From assembly GCF_004138165.1 (NCBI RefSeq), contig NZ_RYFF01000005.1, forward strand, positions 148,088-212,087: 64,000 bases of DNA, given 5' to 3'. Positions 16,237 to 23,810 of the stretch are shown one piece after another (the first letter of the stretch is position 1; every line of letters begins with the position of its first letter). The notes below the pieces were generated by a model that was given only the letters and a program-made list of their open reading frames with translations, was not told where the DNA came from and did not search any database. Origin of the DNA: Candidatus Chloroploca sp. Khr17 (GTDB lineage: Bacteria > Chloroflexota > Chloroflexia > Chloroflexales > Chloroflexaceae). The translations under genes and the position numbers were made by a program.

Positions 16237-16845
16237 ATGGTGCAGCTAATCAAACGCACGCTTGTGAGCTTGGCGCTCGGCTTTGTCGTTAGTCTTGTTG
16301 GCCTGGTTGTGATGCCGGTTTCAGCACGTCTGGCTGAACCATTGCTCTGTCAGGGAAGGCTTGAACCGGAGACGGGGTTTCTAAGCCTACGTTTTCGTTG
16401 CATTTTGCCCACTGATGGGCGCAGCGAACCTGTGGCTACGGGCCTGGTTATGCAGTACACGGTGTCAATCGTGTCGTTTGGCGTCGCCCCATTGATCTGG
16501 TTTGCCCTGGCAGGGCGTGCGCAGCGGGCGGAAAAAGCGCGGACGACGATGCAAGCCGATCTTTCGCATGCGATTGTGGCACCGGCCGAGATTCTGCGCG
16601 TCGAACGCCAGGATGCGATCAACCACCAGATGCTTTTCCACGCTGCTGAATTGACGCTCGTCTTATGGGTACGACCGCCCAACCGTCGCCCCTACGAAGC
16701 CCGTGTCGCGTGGGTGGTCAACGATGCCAATGTCTATCACCTGCGGGCTGGGATCGAGTTGACCGTCCGCATCAACCCCGAACGACCCGAGCATGTCTAT
16801 CCTGATCAGCCGTGGGCGCGCTATGCCTGGTGGTTTCAGGAGTAG
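16237..16845 (+). CDS. Hypothetical membrane protein, 202 aa
   Basis: I do not recognise a family. The protein has a hydrophobic segment at about residues 8-28, a short external loop with two cysteines (LLCQG and RFRCIL), a second hydrophobic segment at about 70-90, and a soluble C-terminal domain of about 110 residues. That domain looks beta-rich (VLWVRPPNRRPYEARVAWVVND) and ends with a tryptophan-rich YAWWFQE. GGGA lies 6 nt before the ATG. The two cysteines between the membrane segments could form a disulfide outside the cell. It is convergent with the sirtuin gene across a strong hairpin. Function unknown. Confidence 0.75.
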   Translation: MVQLIKRTLVSLALGFVVSLVGLVVMPVSARLAEPLLCQGRLEPETGFLSLRFRCILPTDGRSEPVATGLVMQYTVSIVSFGVAPLIWFALAGRAQRAEKARTTMQADLSHAIVAPAEILRVERQDAINHQMLFHAAELTLVLWVRPPNRRPYEARVAWVVNDANVYHLRAGIELTVRINPERPEHVYPDQPWARYAWWFQE

Positions 16846-16854
16846 CGTATCTTT

Positions 16855-16909
16855 GTATTTTGCAGATGGCACAAGCCCGCTAAGCGGGCTTGTGCCATCT
16901 GCAAAATAC
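16855..16909. terminator. Perfect 26-bp inverted repeat, probable bidirectional terminator
   Basis: The arms begin gtattttgcagatggc, are perfectly complementary over 26 bp, and have a 3-nt loop (taa). A/T-rich outer ends give a T-run on either strand. It lies between convergent genes ending at 16845 and 16960. Confidence 0.85.
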
Positions 16910-16959
16910 TAAAGATGGCGCCCAACCGCGCGCCGTACCCCGGCAGGTTTCCCCGGGTT

Positions 16960-17715
16960 TTATCCCTGTTGCTCCAGGGCAGCCACCAACGCTGGCAGCA
17001 GGCTTCCTGCTTGGCCGTTGAGCAGATAGAGTCGTTCTTCGTTGTGTGGGGTGACATCAAGGTTTAGCACCGCGACAGTAGCCCCGCGGTTGTAGGCTAA
17101 CCGTGGCAGCGACGCGGCTGGCTCGACCAGTCCCGAGGTGCCAATCGAGAGCATGACATCACAGGTTGCGGCGGCGGTCCAGGCTCGTTCAAGGGCGATC
17201 ACGGGCAATTGTTCGCCAAACCAGACAACATCGGGGCGCAGGGGTGCGCCACAGGTTGGGCAAGGTGGCGGCAATGCGCCCTCCTCGCTCCAGGTCGTAT
17301 ACCTGGTCTCTTCGGTGGCGCACCGGACACGCATGATGTTCCCATGCAACTCGATTGGCGCGCGACTCCCGGCTGCTGCGTGCAAGCCATCAACATTCTG
17401 TGTAATCAGGGTAAAGGTCGGGACAAGATGTTCGAGACGGGCTAAGGCCAGGTGGCCTGCATTTGGCTTGGCCGCCGCAACCATCTGCCTCCGCCAGGCA
17501 TACCAGTCCCAGACAAGGCGCGGATGGTGTTGAAAAGCTTCAGGTGTGGCGAGTTCTTCGGCACTGTATTGCGCCCAGAGGCCCGTCTGCGCATCGCGGA
17601 AGGTCGGAATGCCGCTCTCGGCTGAAATACCTGCCCCCGTCAGCACAACAAGATGCTGGGCTGTGCGCAGCGCCTCCAGCAGACTATTCGGGATGGCTGG
17701 CTCTTCCTTGCTCAT
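16960..17715 (-). CDS. cobB: NAD-dependent protein deacylase (sirtuin, CobB type)
   Basis: This 251-residue Sir2 enzyme removes acyl groups from lysines using NAD. Signature motifs are GAGISAESGIPTFR, TQNVDGLH and the catalytic histidine in ELHGN. As in E. coli CobB, the first zinc cysteine pair is incomplete (VRCATE) and the second is CPTC. The segment WYAWRRQM carries a YxxR pattern, the hallmark of class III sirtuins that accept succinyl or malonyl lysine, so desuccinylase activity is plausible. The start overlaps the stop of the upstream phosphatase gene by 4 bp, indicating coupled translation. The gene ends at a strong bidirectional terminator. Confidence 0.95.
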   Translation of the reverse strand: MSKEEPAIPNSLLEALRTAQHLVVLTGAGISAESGIPTFRDAQTGLWAQYSAEELATPEAFQHHPRLVWDWYAWRRQMVAAAKPNAGHLALARLEHLVPTFTLITQNVDGLHAAAGSRAPIELHGNIMRVRCATEETRYTTWSEEGALPPPCPTCGAPLRPDVVWFGEQLPVIALERAWTAAATCDVMLSIGTSGLVEPAASLPRLAYNRGATVAVLNLDVTPHNEERLYLLNGQAGSLLPALVAALEQQG

Positions 17716-18227
17716 GATGGTCGAAAGATGAGTTCAAAACGCTGGGTATGTTCGTCAACACGGTGAATATGCCAGATGCCACAGGTGGGCGCGGGGTTCC
17801 CTCCCGCGTAGACATGCTTGCTCAGATCGATCTTTTCACTGCTCATTTCGAGTAACAGCGCCCGGATCGGTGAACCGTGTGTCACCAGACCGATGCGTTG
17901 ATAGGGTGAGTCCTGCGCGGCTGCCAGTAACTCGCGGAGCCGCTCACGCACCTGCTCGAACGGCTCGTGGGGGCCATGCTCCTGCACCAGACCAGTAAAG
18001 GTAACAGGGACATGCAGGTGGTCAACAAGAACCTCGGCCGTCTGGGTGGTGCGGGCAAACGGCGAGACAAAGAGATGTTCCAGGCCCACATTGGCAAGAA
18101 ACGCCGCTGCCTGACGCGCCTCTTCGCGCCCGCGTGGTGAAAGATCAGGGCCTGGCAGCGTCTGATAGGGGATGTCAGCTTTGCGTGCGGGATCACCGTG
18201 ACGAATCAAATAGAGATCAGTCAGCAC
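17712..18227 (-). CDS. Histidine phosphatase family protein (phosphoglycerate mutase-like)
   Basis: This 171-residue protein has the branch-1 histidine phosphatase core: the phospho-histidine in LIRHGDP (near residue 9), the LSPRGREEARQAAAFL segment, SPFARTTQTAEVL, an acidic VQEHGP, and the second histidine in VTHGSPIR. It probably dephosphorylates a small phosphorylated metabolite; the substrate is not evident. It is translationally coupled to the sirtuin gene downstream. Alternatives within the family include alpha-ribazole phosphatase or SixA-like proteins, but no cobalamin or phosphorelay genes are near. Confidence 0.88.
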   Translation of the reverse strand: MLTDLYLIRHGDPARKADIPYQTLPGPDLSPRGREEARQAAAFLANVGLEHLFVSPFARTTQTAEVLVDHLHVPVTFTGLVQEHGPHEPFEQVRERLRELLAAAQDSPYQRIGLVTHGSPIRALLLEMSSEKIDLSKHVYAGGNPAPTCGIWHIHRVDEHTQRFELIFRPS

Positions 18228-18304
18228 TCCTTGCGCCTCTCCGCGTTGAACAATGATACATTACCTTCAGGGTAGCACAGCCTCGCGCGCACTGTCAATG
18301 ACGT

Positions 18305-18333
18305 TTGACGCCCTCTTATGCAACACGTACAAT
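18305..18333 (+). promoter_or_regulatory. Sigma-70 promoter for arsA-arginase-deacetylase
   Basis: TTGACG and TACAAT are spaced by exactly 17 nt. The -10 box lies 66 nt before the arsA start. It probably drives the three-gene plus-strand run ending at 21391. Confidence 0.75.
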
Positions 18334-18399
18334 AGAAGAAGCGTCAGATGAAGAGAGCAATGACTGACATTGTAGTTTAGTGGAGAGAGAAGAAGATAT

Positions 18400-19599
18400 A
18401 TGCGGCTCATCCTCTATCTTGGCAAAGGCGGAGTTGGCAAGACGACCACAGCTGCCGCTACGGCCGTCCGGGCCGCCGAGTTAGGTTATCGTACCCTTGT
18501 TGTCAGTACTGATGTTGCGCACAGCCTTGCTGATGCCCTTGATGCGCCTCTTGGCTCTAATCCTACCCCTTTGACTGATCGTCTTTGGGGCCAGGAGATC
18601 AATGTGCTTGACGAGGTGCGTGAGCATTGGGGCGAGTTACGTAGCTATCTATCAACCCTGCTGCGACGGCGCGGGGTCGACGAAGTTGCAGCCGAAGAGT
18701 TGGCGATCATTCCAGGGATGGAAGAGGTTGTCAGCTTGCTCCATATTCGTCGTCAGGCCAAAACGGGCGAGTTTGATGTTGTGGTGGTTGATGCCGCCCC
18801 GACCGGCGAAACGGTGCGCCTTTTGACGATGCCTGAAACCTTTACCTGGTATGCTGCACGGGTGATGGACTGGGAGCCGCAAACGTTGAAGGCTGCCCGC
18901 CCCCTCGTCAAGCAGTTGATTCCGGCAACCGATATGTTTGCGACCCTCGAGCGCCTCTCGAAAGGGGTCGAAGCCTTGCGTGAAACGCTGATTGATCCCG
19001 AGGTCAGTTCGTATCGCCTGGTAATCAATCCTGAACGTATGGTGATCAAAGAGGCGCAGCGTGCGGCGACCTACCTCGCGCTCTTTGGCTATCCGGTCGA
19101 CGGGGTGGTGCTCAACCGGGTTTTGCCAGTTGATCAGGCCGAGGGCGCTTTTATGCAGGAACTGGCCCGTATCCAGCAGGGCTATCGCCAGATGGCGTAC
19201 GATATTTTTCAACCGCTGCCGATCTGGGAAAGCCCCCACTATGCCCGTGATCTTGCCGGTGTTGACGACCTTTCGATGGTTGGCCGGGCCCTTTTTGGTG
19301 AGACCGACCCGGTCAAAGTGCAGTTTCGGGGCAAGACTCAGGAGATTGTGCGTGAGGGCGAAGAGTATGTGATGCGTCTGCCCCTGCCGCACGTCGAAAT
19401 TGGCAAAGTCGCGATGACCAAACGTGGCGATGAGCTCTTTATCGAAATTGGTAACTTCCGGCGCGATATGATCTTGCCGATGACCCTTGCTGAACGTCCT
19501 GCGCGCCGCGCAGTCTTCCGCAATGGTGTGCTCGAAGTGCGGTTTGGTGTGCCTGAGGGGTTGCCGCTTGAGCCGGCTGCGAGTGCGAATGAAGCCTGA
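18400..19599 (+). CDS. ArsA/GET3-family ATPase with C-terminal HSP20-like domain
   Basis: This 399-residue P-loop ATPase has the deviant Walker A GKGGVGKTT (about 8-16), switch I DVAHSLADA, and DAAPTGETVRLL. The C-terminal 80 residues look like the ArsA HSP20-like domain (VMRLPLPHVEIGKV and RRAVFRNGVLEVRF). There is one ATPase copy, as in GET3, not two as in E. coli ArsA. I see no arsenite-binding cysteine cluster and no arsB or arsR nearby, so arsenic export is doubtful. Chloroflexota and photosynthetic bacteria often carry several such genes of unknown role. The ribosome site GGAGA precedes the ATG. It overlaps the arginase gene by 11 bp. Confidence 0.9.
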   Translation: MRLILYLGKGGVGKTTTAAATAVRAAELGYRTLVVSTDVAHSLADALDAPLGSNPTPLTDRLWGQEINVLDEVREHWGELRSYLSTLLRRRGVDEVAAEELAIIPGMEEVVSLLHIRRQAKTGEFDVVVVDAAPTGETVRLLTMPETFTWYAARVMDWEPQTLKAARPLVKQLIPATDMFATLERLSKGVEALRETLIDPEVSSYRLVINPERMVIKEAQRAATYLALFGYPVDGVVLNRVLPVDQAEGAFMQELARIQQGYRQMAYDIFQPLPIWESPHYARDLAGVDDLSMVGRALFGETDPVKVQFRGKTQEIVREGEEYVMRLPLPHVEIGKVAMTKRGDELFIEIGNFRRDMILPMTLAERPARRAVFRNGVLEVRFGVPEGLPLEPAASANEA

Positions 19600-20494
19600 G
19601 AAAATCGCGCTTATTGGGGTACCACTTGACCTGGGGGCTGGACGGCGTGGCGTTGACATGGGGCCAAGTGCGATGCGCTATACGGCCCTGCGTCGACGCA
19701 TCGAGGATCTTGGCTATCCGATTGTTGATCTGGGCAACCTGGTCACGCCGATGGTCGAGACGAGTGCGCCACCGGCCCCCGGTGAGTGCCTGCGGTATCT
19801 CGAGCCAATTGCCGAGGTGTGTGCGACCTTGGCCGCTACGGTTGAGACGAGCATTGCCGATGGCTTCTTACCACTCATCCTCGGCGGGGATCATAGCCTC
19901 TCGCTTGGCTCGGTCAGTGGCAGTGCGCGTGGTTGCGCCCCCGGTCTTATCTGGATCGATGCGCACGCCGATTTCAATACCGCCGAGACGACCCTCAGCG
20001 GCAACATCCACGGGATGCCGCTGGCGGCCCTGACTGGTCGTGGACATCCATTGTTGACCGGGCTTGCCGGGCGAACCCCGGCGATTCAGCCGGCGCATGT
20101 TGCCCTCGTTGGCGTGCGGGACCTCGATCCGCTCGAGCGTGAAGCGTTGCGCCATGCCTCGATCCATGTCTTCACCATGCATGACATTGACCGCCGGGGT
20201 ATGGCCGCAGTCATCGAGGCCGCCGTCGCGATTGCTCAGCAAGGTACCGGTGGCTTTCACGTCAGCTTTGATCTTGATGTGATCGATCCCCGCGAAGCCC
20301 CTGGGGTTGGTACGCCAGTAGCGGGTGGTATTTCGCGTCGTGAGGCCCATCTTGCGCTCGAAATCATTGCCCACGCTGGCGGCATGCGTAGCCTCGATCT
20401 TGTTGAAGTCAACCCAATTCTCGATGAACGCAATGCCACCGCTGCCCTTGCTGTCGATCTGGCGCTCTCGGCGTTGGGGAAACGTATTTTGTGA
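19589..20494 (+). CDS. rocF: Arginase (ureohydrolase family)
   Basis: This 301-residue binuclear manganese ureohydrolase probably hydrolyses arginine to ornithine and urea. The metal-binding motifs are GGDHSLSLG, DAHADFNT and SFDLDVIDP. The loop APGVGTPVAGGISRREAH is closer to arginase (GTPV.GG) than to agmatinase. Ornithine is the third stem-peptide residue in Chloroflexus cell walls by established knowledge, so an ornithine source is of interest with murE at 59921. The start ATG at 19589 lies inside the arsA 3' end (11-bp overlap), which implies coupling. The next gene starts 21 bp later. Confidence 0.9.
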   Translation: MKPEKIALIGVPLDLGAGRRGVDMGPSAMRYTALRRRIEDLGYPIVDLGNLVTPMVETSAPPAPGECLRYLEPIAEVCATLAATVETSIADGFLPLILGGDHSLSLGSVSGSARGCAPGLIWIDAHADFNTAETTLSGNIHGMPLAALTGRGHPLLTGLAGRTPAIQPAHVALVGVRDLDPLEREALRHASIHVFTMHDIDRRGMAAVIEAAVAIAQQGTGGFHVSFDLDVIDPREAPGVGTPVAGGISRREAHLALEIIAHAGGMRSLDLVEVNPILDERNATAALAVDLALSALGKRIL

Positions 20495-20515
20495 CCAAAA
20501 GAAGAAAGTAAAAGA

Positions 20516-21391
20516 ATGTCTACGTTACCAAACATAGATGGTATTCGCCCAACCTTGCTTGCCGTGCTCGCGCATCCTGATGACGAGTCGTTTGGGATCG
20601 GCGGGACGCTGGCCGCCTATGCGTGGATGGGAGCGCATGTTCACCTGATCTGTGCCACTGGTGGCGAAGAGGGTGCGGCTGACCCCGAGTTTCTGGTGGG
20701 CTATCCGTCGCTTGCTGCACGCCGCGAGGCGGAACTTGCCTGTGCTGCGCAAGCACTTGGCTTGACCAGTGTCACGCTGCTTGGCTATCGCGACTCGGGG
20801 ATGCCCGATACCCCTGCAAACCACCATCCCGAGGCGCTGGCCGCACAACCCCTTGAACAGGTCATCGCCCGGGTGGTCGAGCATATCCGCCGCTTGCGCC
20901 CCCATGTTGTTGTTACTTTTGATCCAATTGGCGGCTACCGGCATCCGGATCATATTGCTATTCATCAGGCGACGGTCGCTGCGTTCTATGCTGCTGGCGA
21001 TCCTGCCCGCTTCCCTGGCGATCTGCCTCCCTGGCAGCCCCAAAAACTCTACTTTCAAACGATCCCGCGTCGCCTCCTGCGCATCTTTGTGCGCCTTATG
21101 CCCTTCTTTGGCCGTGATCCGCGCCGGTTTGGACGGAACCACGATGTTGACCTTGTCTCGCTCGCCGAAGTCGATTTCCCGGTACACGCCCAGGTCGACT
21201 ACCTCCCGATGGCCCAGGCGCGCATGGCCGCAGCGCGGTGCCACGCGAGTCAGGGCGGAACCAATTTTGGGGGCAGCTTCTTTGCCGTCTTTGCCCGCCT
21301 CTTTGGAGGCCGTGATACCTTTATGCGCGCCTATCCTGAGCCTGAAGCCGGTTTGCATGAAACAGATCTTTTTGCTGGGGTCTCGATCTGA
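20516..21391 (+). CDS. PIG-L/LmbE-family deacetylase
   Basis: This 291-residue zinc-dependent N-deacetylase is of the GlcNAc-PI de-N-acetylase family. The zinc site is AHPDDESFGIGGTL at the N-terminus plus HPDHIAIHQA in the middle; ICATGGEEG is also typical. Related enzymes act in mycothiol or bacillithiol synthesis (MshB, Mca, BshB), antibiotic pathways, or sugar-lipid deacetylation. No thiol biosynthesis partner is in the window, so the substrate is left open. It is the third gene of the arsA-arginase run and is followed directly by a strong hairpin. Confidence 0.9.
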   Translation: MSTLPNIDGIRPTLLAVLAHPDDESFGIGGTLAAYAWMGAHVHLICATGGEEGAADPEFLVGYPSLAARREAELACAAQALGLTSVTLLGYRDSGMPDTPANHHPEALAAQPLEQVIARVVEHIRRLRPHVVVTFDPIGGYRHPDHIAIHQATVAAFYAAGDPARFPGDLPPWQPQKLYFQTIPRRLLRIFVRLMPFFGRDPRRFGRNHDVDLVSLAEVDFPVHAQVDYLPMAQARMAAARCHASQGGTNFGGSFFAVFARLFGGRDTFMRAYPEPEAGLHETDLFAGVSI

Positions 21392-21398
21392 AAACCTA

Positions 21399-21453
21399 TG
21401 CGTATACTGACGAAAACAGCCAGCGCCGTTGGCTGTTTTCGTCAGTATACGCA
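21399..21453. terminator. 24-bp inverted repeat, probable terminator
   Basis: The arms (tgcgtatactgacgaaaacagcca and complement) flank a 7-nt loop. They begin 8 nt after the PIG-L stop and include A/T tracts suitable for termination on the plus strand. Confidence 0.8.
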
Positions 21454-21583
21454 AGATTCTTGGGGCCTGCAGTCCTCAAATCAGTGAGCCAGGTACCACC
21501 TTCTTCTCATCCAGGTTGAGCCTCCTGAGACGTTTGATTCAATACGTACCCTTGGATCAAAGACATAGCTAGAGGCTCATCCT

Positions 21584-22324
21584 ATGACAACGCGACGACA
21601 GTTCCTTCGCTTGATGCTCGCCGCAGGGACAATGGGCGCAGTGGCACAGCATTGTACGGCAGATGCTGCTTCAGCTTCGTCTCATCAAGCCTATCTGCCG
21701 TTGGTGCTGCAACCTGCTGACGCACATTCGGGACCCTGGCCCAATGATGAGGGCTGGATCGTTGCTGGCCCGTCGGGGCGGTTTGATCAAGCGATCGCAT
21801 GGTTCCATGCTCGTTCAACAATCTATACCCATTACGATCTACTGCAGATCGTCGGGGCCTATGAGCGGATCGGCAATGAAGCCGGGGTGGACTGGTTTCT
21901 GGCGCTGGCACAGTGCGCCCATGAAACAGGCAGTCTGACCTCGTGGTGGTGTGATCGTCCGCGCCGGAATCCCGCTGGCATTGCCGTCACCGGAGCCGTG
22001 CGTGATGGCACGCCGGATAATCCGCCTGGAGTGAACTGGGCTTGGGATGGAAGCCAATGGCGCGAAGGGGCGAGTTTTGAAGCTTGGGATAGCTTCTCGG
22101 TGCGGGCACATCTGGGGCGTCTCCTAGCCTATGCCTTGCCTGATTGGGCGGCGACATCCTATCAGCGTGAATTGATTGACTATGCGCTCGCCGTGAGACC
22201 ACTCGCCGCGCAGATCCGTGGCATTGCCCCGACGATCATTGGGCTCAATGGTATCTGGGCTGTTCCTGGGACTGAGTATGGGCAACGCATTCTCGATCTC
22301 GCCCACCGTATGCGTCAAAGTTAA
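21584..22324 (+). CDS. Tat-exported glucosaminidase-like protein
   Basis: This 246-residue exported protein has a twin-arginine signal (TTRRQFLRLMLAAGTMGA). Directly after it comes HQAYLPLVLQP, a motif common in Chloroflexota extracellular proteins. The main domain (about 80-240) looks like a glucosaminidase/lysozyme fold: a likely catalytic glutamate in QCAHETGSL, followed by WWCDRPRRNPAGIAVTG, where the AGIAVTG motif is typical of bacterial glucosaminidase-like domains. It may trim peptidoglycan or another amino-sugar polymer. AGAGG lies about 8 nt before the ATG. It is a single-gene unit between the hairpin at 21399 and the sORF promoter at 22438. Confidence 0.78.
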   Translation: MTTRRQFLRLMLAAGTMGAVAQHCTADAASASSHQAYLPLVLQPADAHSGPWPNDEGWIVAGPSGRFDQAIAWFHARSTIYTHYDLLQIVGAYERIGNEAGVDWFLALAQCAHETGSLTSWWCDRPRRNPAGIAVTGAVRDGTPDNPPGVNWAWDGSQWREGASFEAWDSFSVRAHLGRLLAYALPDWAATSYQRELIDYALAVRPLAAQIRGIAPTIIGLNGIWAVPGTEYGQRILDLAHRMRQS

Positions 22325-22437
22325 CGTCGGCCAACCGTTCAATGCGCAAATCTTCACTGATTATCTTGTTGTCTAGTGAGGCGTTGTCGCTCATTAGAAA
22401 GCCGAATTACTTTCCGCTAAGGTCGTTGAATTGCTCC

Positions 22438-22466
22438 TTGACGTGCCTCACGCACACTCGTATAAT
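22438..22466 (+). promoter_or_regulatory. Near-perfect sigma-70 promoter for the small-ORF unit
   Basis: TTGACG and a perfect TATAAT box are separated by exactly 17 nt. The predicted start of transcription is near 22473, immediately before the inverted repeat gttaag/ggttg/cttaac (22474-22490). That repeat could be an operator or a 5' stem-loop. Confidence 0.8.
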
Positions 22467-22510
22467 AAGGTTATGTTAAGGGTTGCTTAACTTTTGATCA
22501 AGGAGCCACC

Positions 22511-22546
22511 ATGGGGGCAAAACTGACAAAAGAGCTGGTTTCCTAA
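22511..22546 (+). CDS. Candidate 11-residue small ORF (leader peptide or microprotein)
   Basis: The frame reads MGAKLTKELVS and stops with TAA. AAGGAG lies 5 nt before the ATG, a strong and well-spaced ribosome site. A near-consensus promoter is 45 nt upstream, and a strong terminator hairpin starts at the stop codon itself. The transcript would be only about 115-120 nt. This may be a leader peptide of an attenuator for the SWIM-protein gene at 22644, a free-standing microprotein, or a small RNA with a chance ORF. There is no run of one amino acid as in classic amino-acid attenuators. I do not recognise the peptide. Confidence 0.5.
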   Translation: MGAKLTKELVS

Positions 22547-22593
22547 GGGGCGGCGCGGGATAATGTCCTGCTGCCGCCCCTGTTGTTTTGTTT
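22546..22593 (+). terminator. Intrinsic terminator or attenuator after the 11-codon ORF
   Basis: The stem aggggcggcgcggga pairs with tcctgctgccgcccct (one G-T pair, one bulged T) around the loop taatg, followed by the T-rich tail gttgttttgttt. It lies between the strong promoter at 22438 and the SWIM gene at 22644. Read-through would extend transcription into that gene. Confidence 0.8.
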
Positions 22594-22643
22594 ACGCTCC
22601 GCATATCTGGACATGGGAGTTCAGGAAGGACAGGAGGCACGAA

Positions 22644-22925
22644 ATGCAATCAGATCTGATCGGCAAGATTGAAAAGGCCCGCCGTTACGCTGCTGAACCT
22701 GATCGGGTGAAATTTGTCGAGTTGCGTGCGAACTTTAATGGTGGCAATAGCAATCACGAAGTGGTGCTGCGCGAAGGCCACTGGACCTGCGATTGTGCAT
22801 TCTTTCAGACGTGGGGCACCTGCGCACACGTGATGGCGATGCAGCGCATGTTGAATCCGATGCTTGATGAAGAAGCTCGGCAGGCTGAGTTGGCAATTGA
22901 TGCGTCTGCCGAAGTGTCGGTTTAG
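22644..22925 (+). CDS. Small SWIM zinc-finger protein
   Basis: This 93-residue protein carries a SWIM finger with the pattern CxC-x(n)-CxH: TCDCAFFQTWGTCAHVMAMQ covers all four ligands. SWIM fingers bind DNA or protein partners. The N-terminal 45 residues are polar and mixed helix/strand. No helicase or other domain is attached, unlike many SWIM proteins. The ribosome site AGGAGG lies 7 nt before the ATG. No separate promoter is obvious between the terminator at 22546 and the start, so expression may depend on read-through from the promoter at 22438. A factor-type terminator follows at 22946. Function unknown. Confidence 0.85.
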   Translation: MQSDLIGKIEKARRYAAEPDRVKFVELRANFNGGNSNHEVVLREGHWTCDCAFFQTWGTCAHVMAMQRMLNPMLDEEARQAELAIDASAEVSV

Positions 22926-22945
22926 CGATCTCTTCAAAATATTTT

Positions 22946-23003
22946 AAGACCATGAAGTGTGTTTCGTTCGCTTTTTACTACGTTGCACCTTCATGGTCTT
23001 TTT
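22946..23003 (+). terminator. Terminator after the SWIM-protein gene
   Basis: The 12-bp stem aagaccatgaag (22946-22957) pairs with cttcatggtctt (22989-23000) around a 31-nt loop, followed by a T-run. It ends about 10 nt before the GDPD start codon. Confidence 0.7.
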
Positions 23004-23012
23004 CTGTGCCTT

Positions 23013-23729
23013 ATGCCTATGCCACTGATTATTGCTCACCGCGGTGCCTCAGCCTATGCACCCGAGAATACGATGGCTGCGTTCGAACTGGCCTATCGCC
23101 AGGGGGCCGGGATGATCGAACTGGATGTGCAACCCACCGCCGATGGGTACCTCGCGGTCTTTCACGATGAGACAACCGAGCGCTGGGATGGCCGCCCGCG
23201 TCCGGTTGCGACGTGTCGTTTGGCCGAATTGCAAGCCCTTGATATCGGCGGCGAACGTGTCCCTATCCTCGAAGAGGTGCTTGCTTTTGCCGCTACGACC
23301 GGCATTGCCCTGAATATTGAACTCAAGACTGCCGGAACAGGAAGGCAGTGCGCCCATCTGGTGCGCCAGGCCCGCCTCGTTGATCAGGTGATCGTCTCTT
23401 CGTTTGCCCCTGCTGCCCTGCGTGAGGTGCAAACGGCGGATCCGGCGGTGCGCCGGGCGTATTTGATGGGAACTCGTACCTATCGCCCTGATATACGTCT
23501 CCGCGAGTTGTGGCCTTTTCTGGCCCTGCGTCGCTTTGCTGTCGCTGCCTGGCATCCCTCGCACGAATTGCCCCTCGTTGACCGGATTATTCCGCTTGTG
23601 CGCAAGGCTGGCTATCAGGTCAATGTTTGGACTGTTGATGCGCCTCAGCGGATGCGCCAACTGGCGGCCCTGGGTGTCCAGGGCATTATTACGAATCGCC
23701 CTGATCTCGCCAGCGCGACGTTGGCGTGA
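23013..23729 (+). CDS. Glycerophosphodiester phosphodiesterase family protein
   Basis: This 238-residue TIM-barrel enzyme hydrolyses glycerophosphodiesters to glycerol 3-phosphate and an alcohol. Catalytic motifs are IAHRGASAYAPENTMAAF at the N-terminus, ELDVQPTADGYLAVFHDET, and NIELKT. The C-terminal QVNVWTVDAPQRMRQLAALGVQGIITNRPD is the family end signature. No signal peptide is present, so it is cytoplasmic. I chose the ATG at 23013 (a second in-frame ATG is 6 nt later) because conserved sequence begins at once. No ribosome site is visible, as the preceding gene's terminator ends just upstream. Initiation may be leaderless or from a processed end. Confidence 0.92.
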   Translation: MPMPLIIAHRGASAYAPENTMAAFELAYRQGAGMIELDVQPTADGYLAVFHDETTERWDGRPRPVATCRLAELQALDIGGERVPILEEVLAFAATTGIALNIELKTAGTGRQCAHLVRQARLVDQVIVSSFAPAALREVQTADPAVRRAYLMGTRTYRPDIRLRELWPFLALRRFAVAAWHPSHELPLVDRIIPLVRKAGYQVNVWTVDAPQRMRQLAALGVQGIITNRPDLASATLA

Positions 23730-23751
23730 GCATCCACCGGGCTCTTTGAGC

Positions 23752-23788
23752 AGCACAAAAAGGCCAGTTTTGCTGGCCTTTTTGTGCT
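23752..23788. terminator. Bidirectional terminator hairpin
   Basis: The 16-bp perfect stem agcacaaaaaggccag pairs around ttttg with its complement, between convergent genes. The sequence is nearly the same as the hairpin at 52492-52534. A second small hairpin (ggaggcc/gcaa/ggcctcc, 23792-23809) follows. Confidence 0.85.
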
Positions 23789-23810
23789 TCTGGAGGCCGC
23801 AAGGCCTCCT

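Noticed and set aside
18400..19599. Arsenic resistance operon
   Set aside because: Only an ArsA/GET3-type ATPase is present, with no arsB, arsC or arsR and no clear metalloid-binding cysteine cluster; arginase and PIG-L genes follow.
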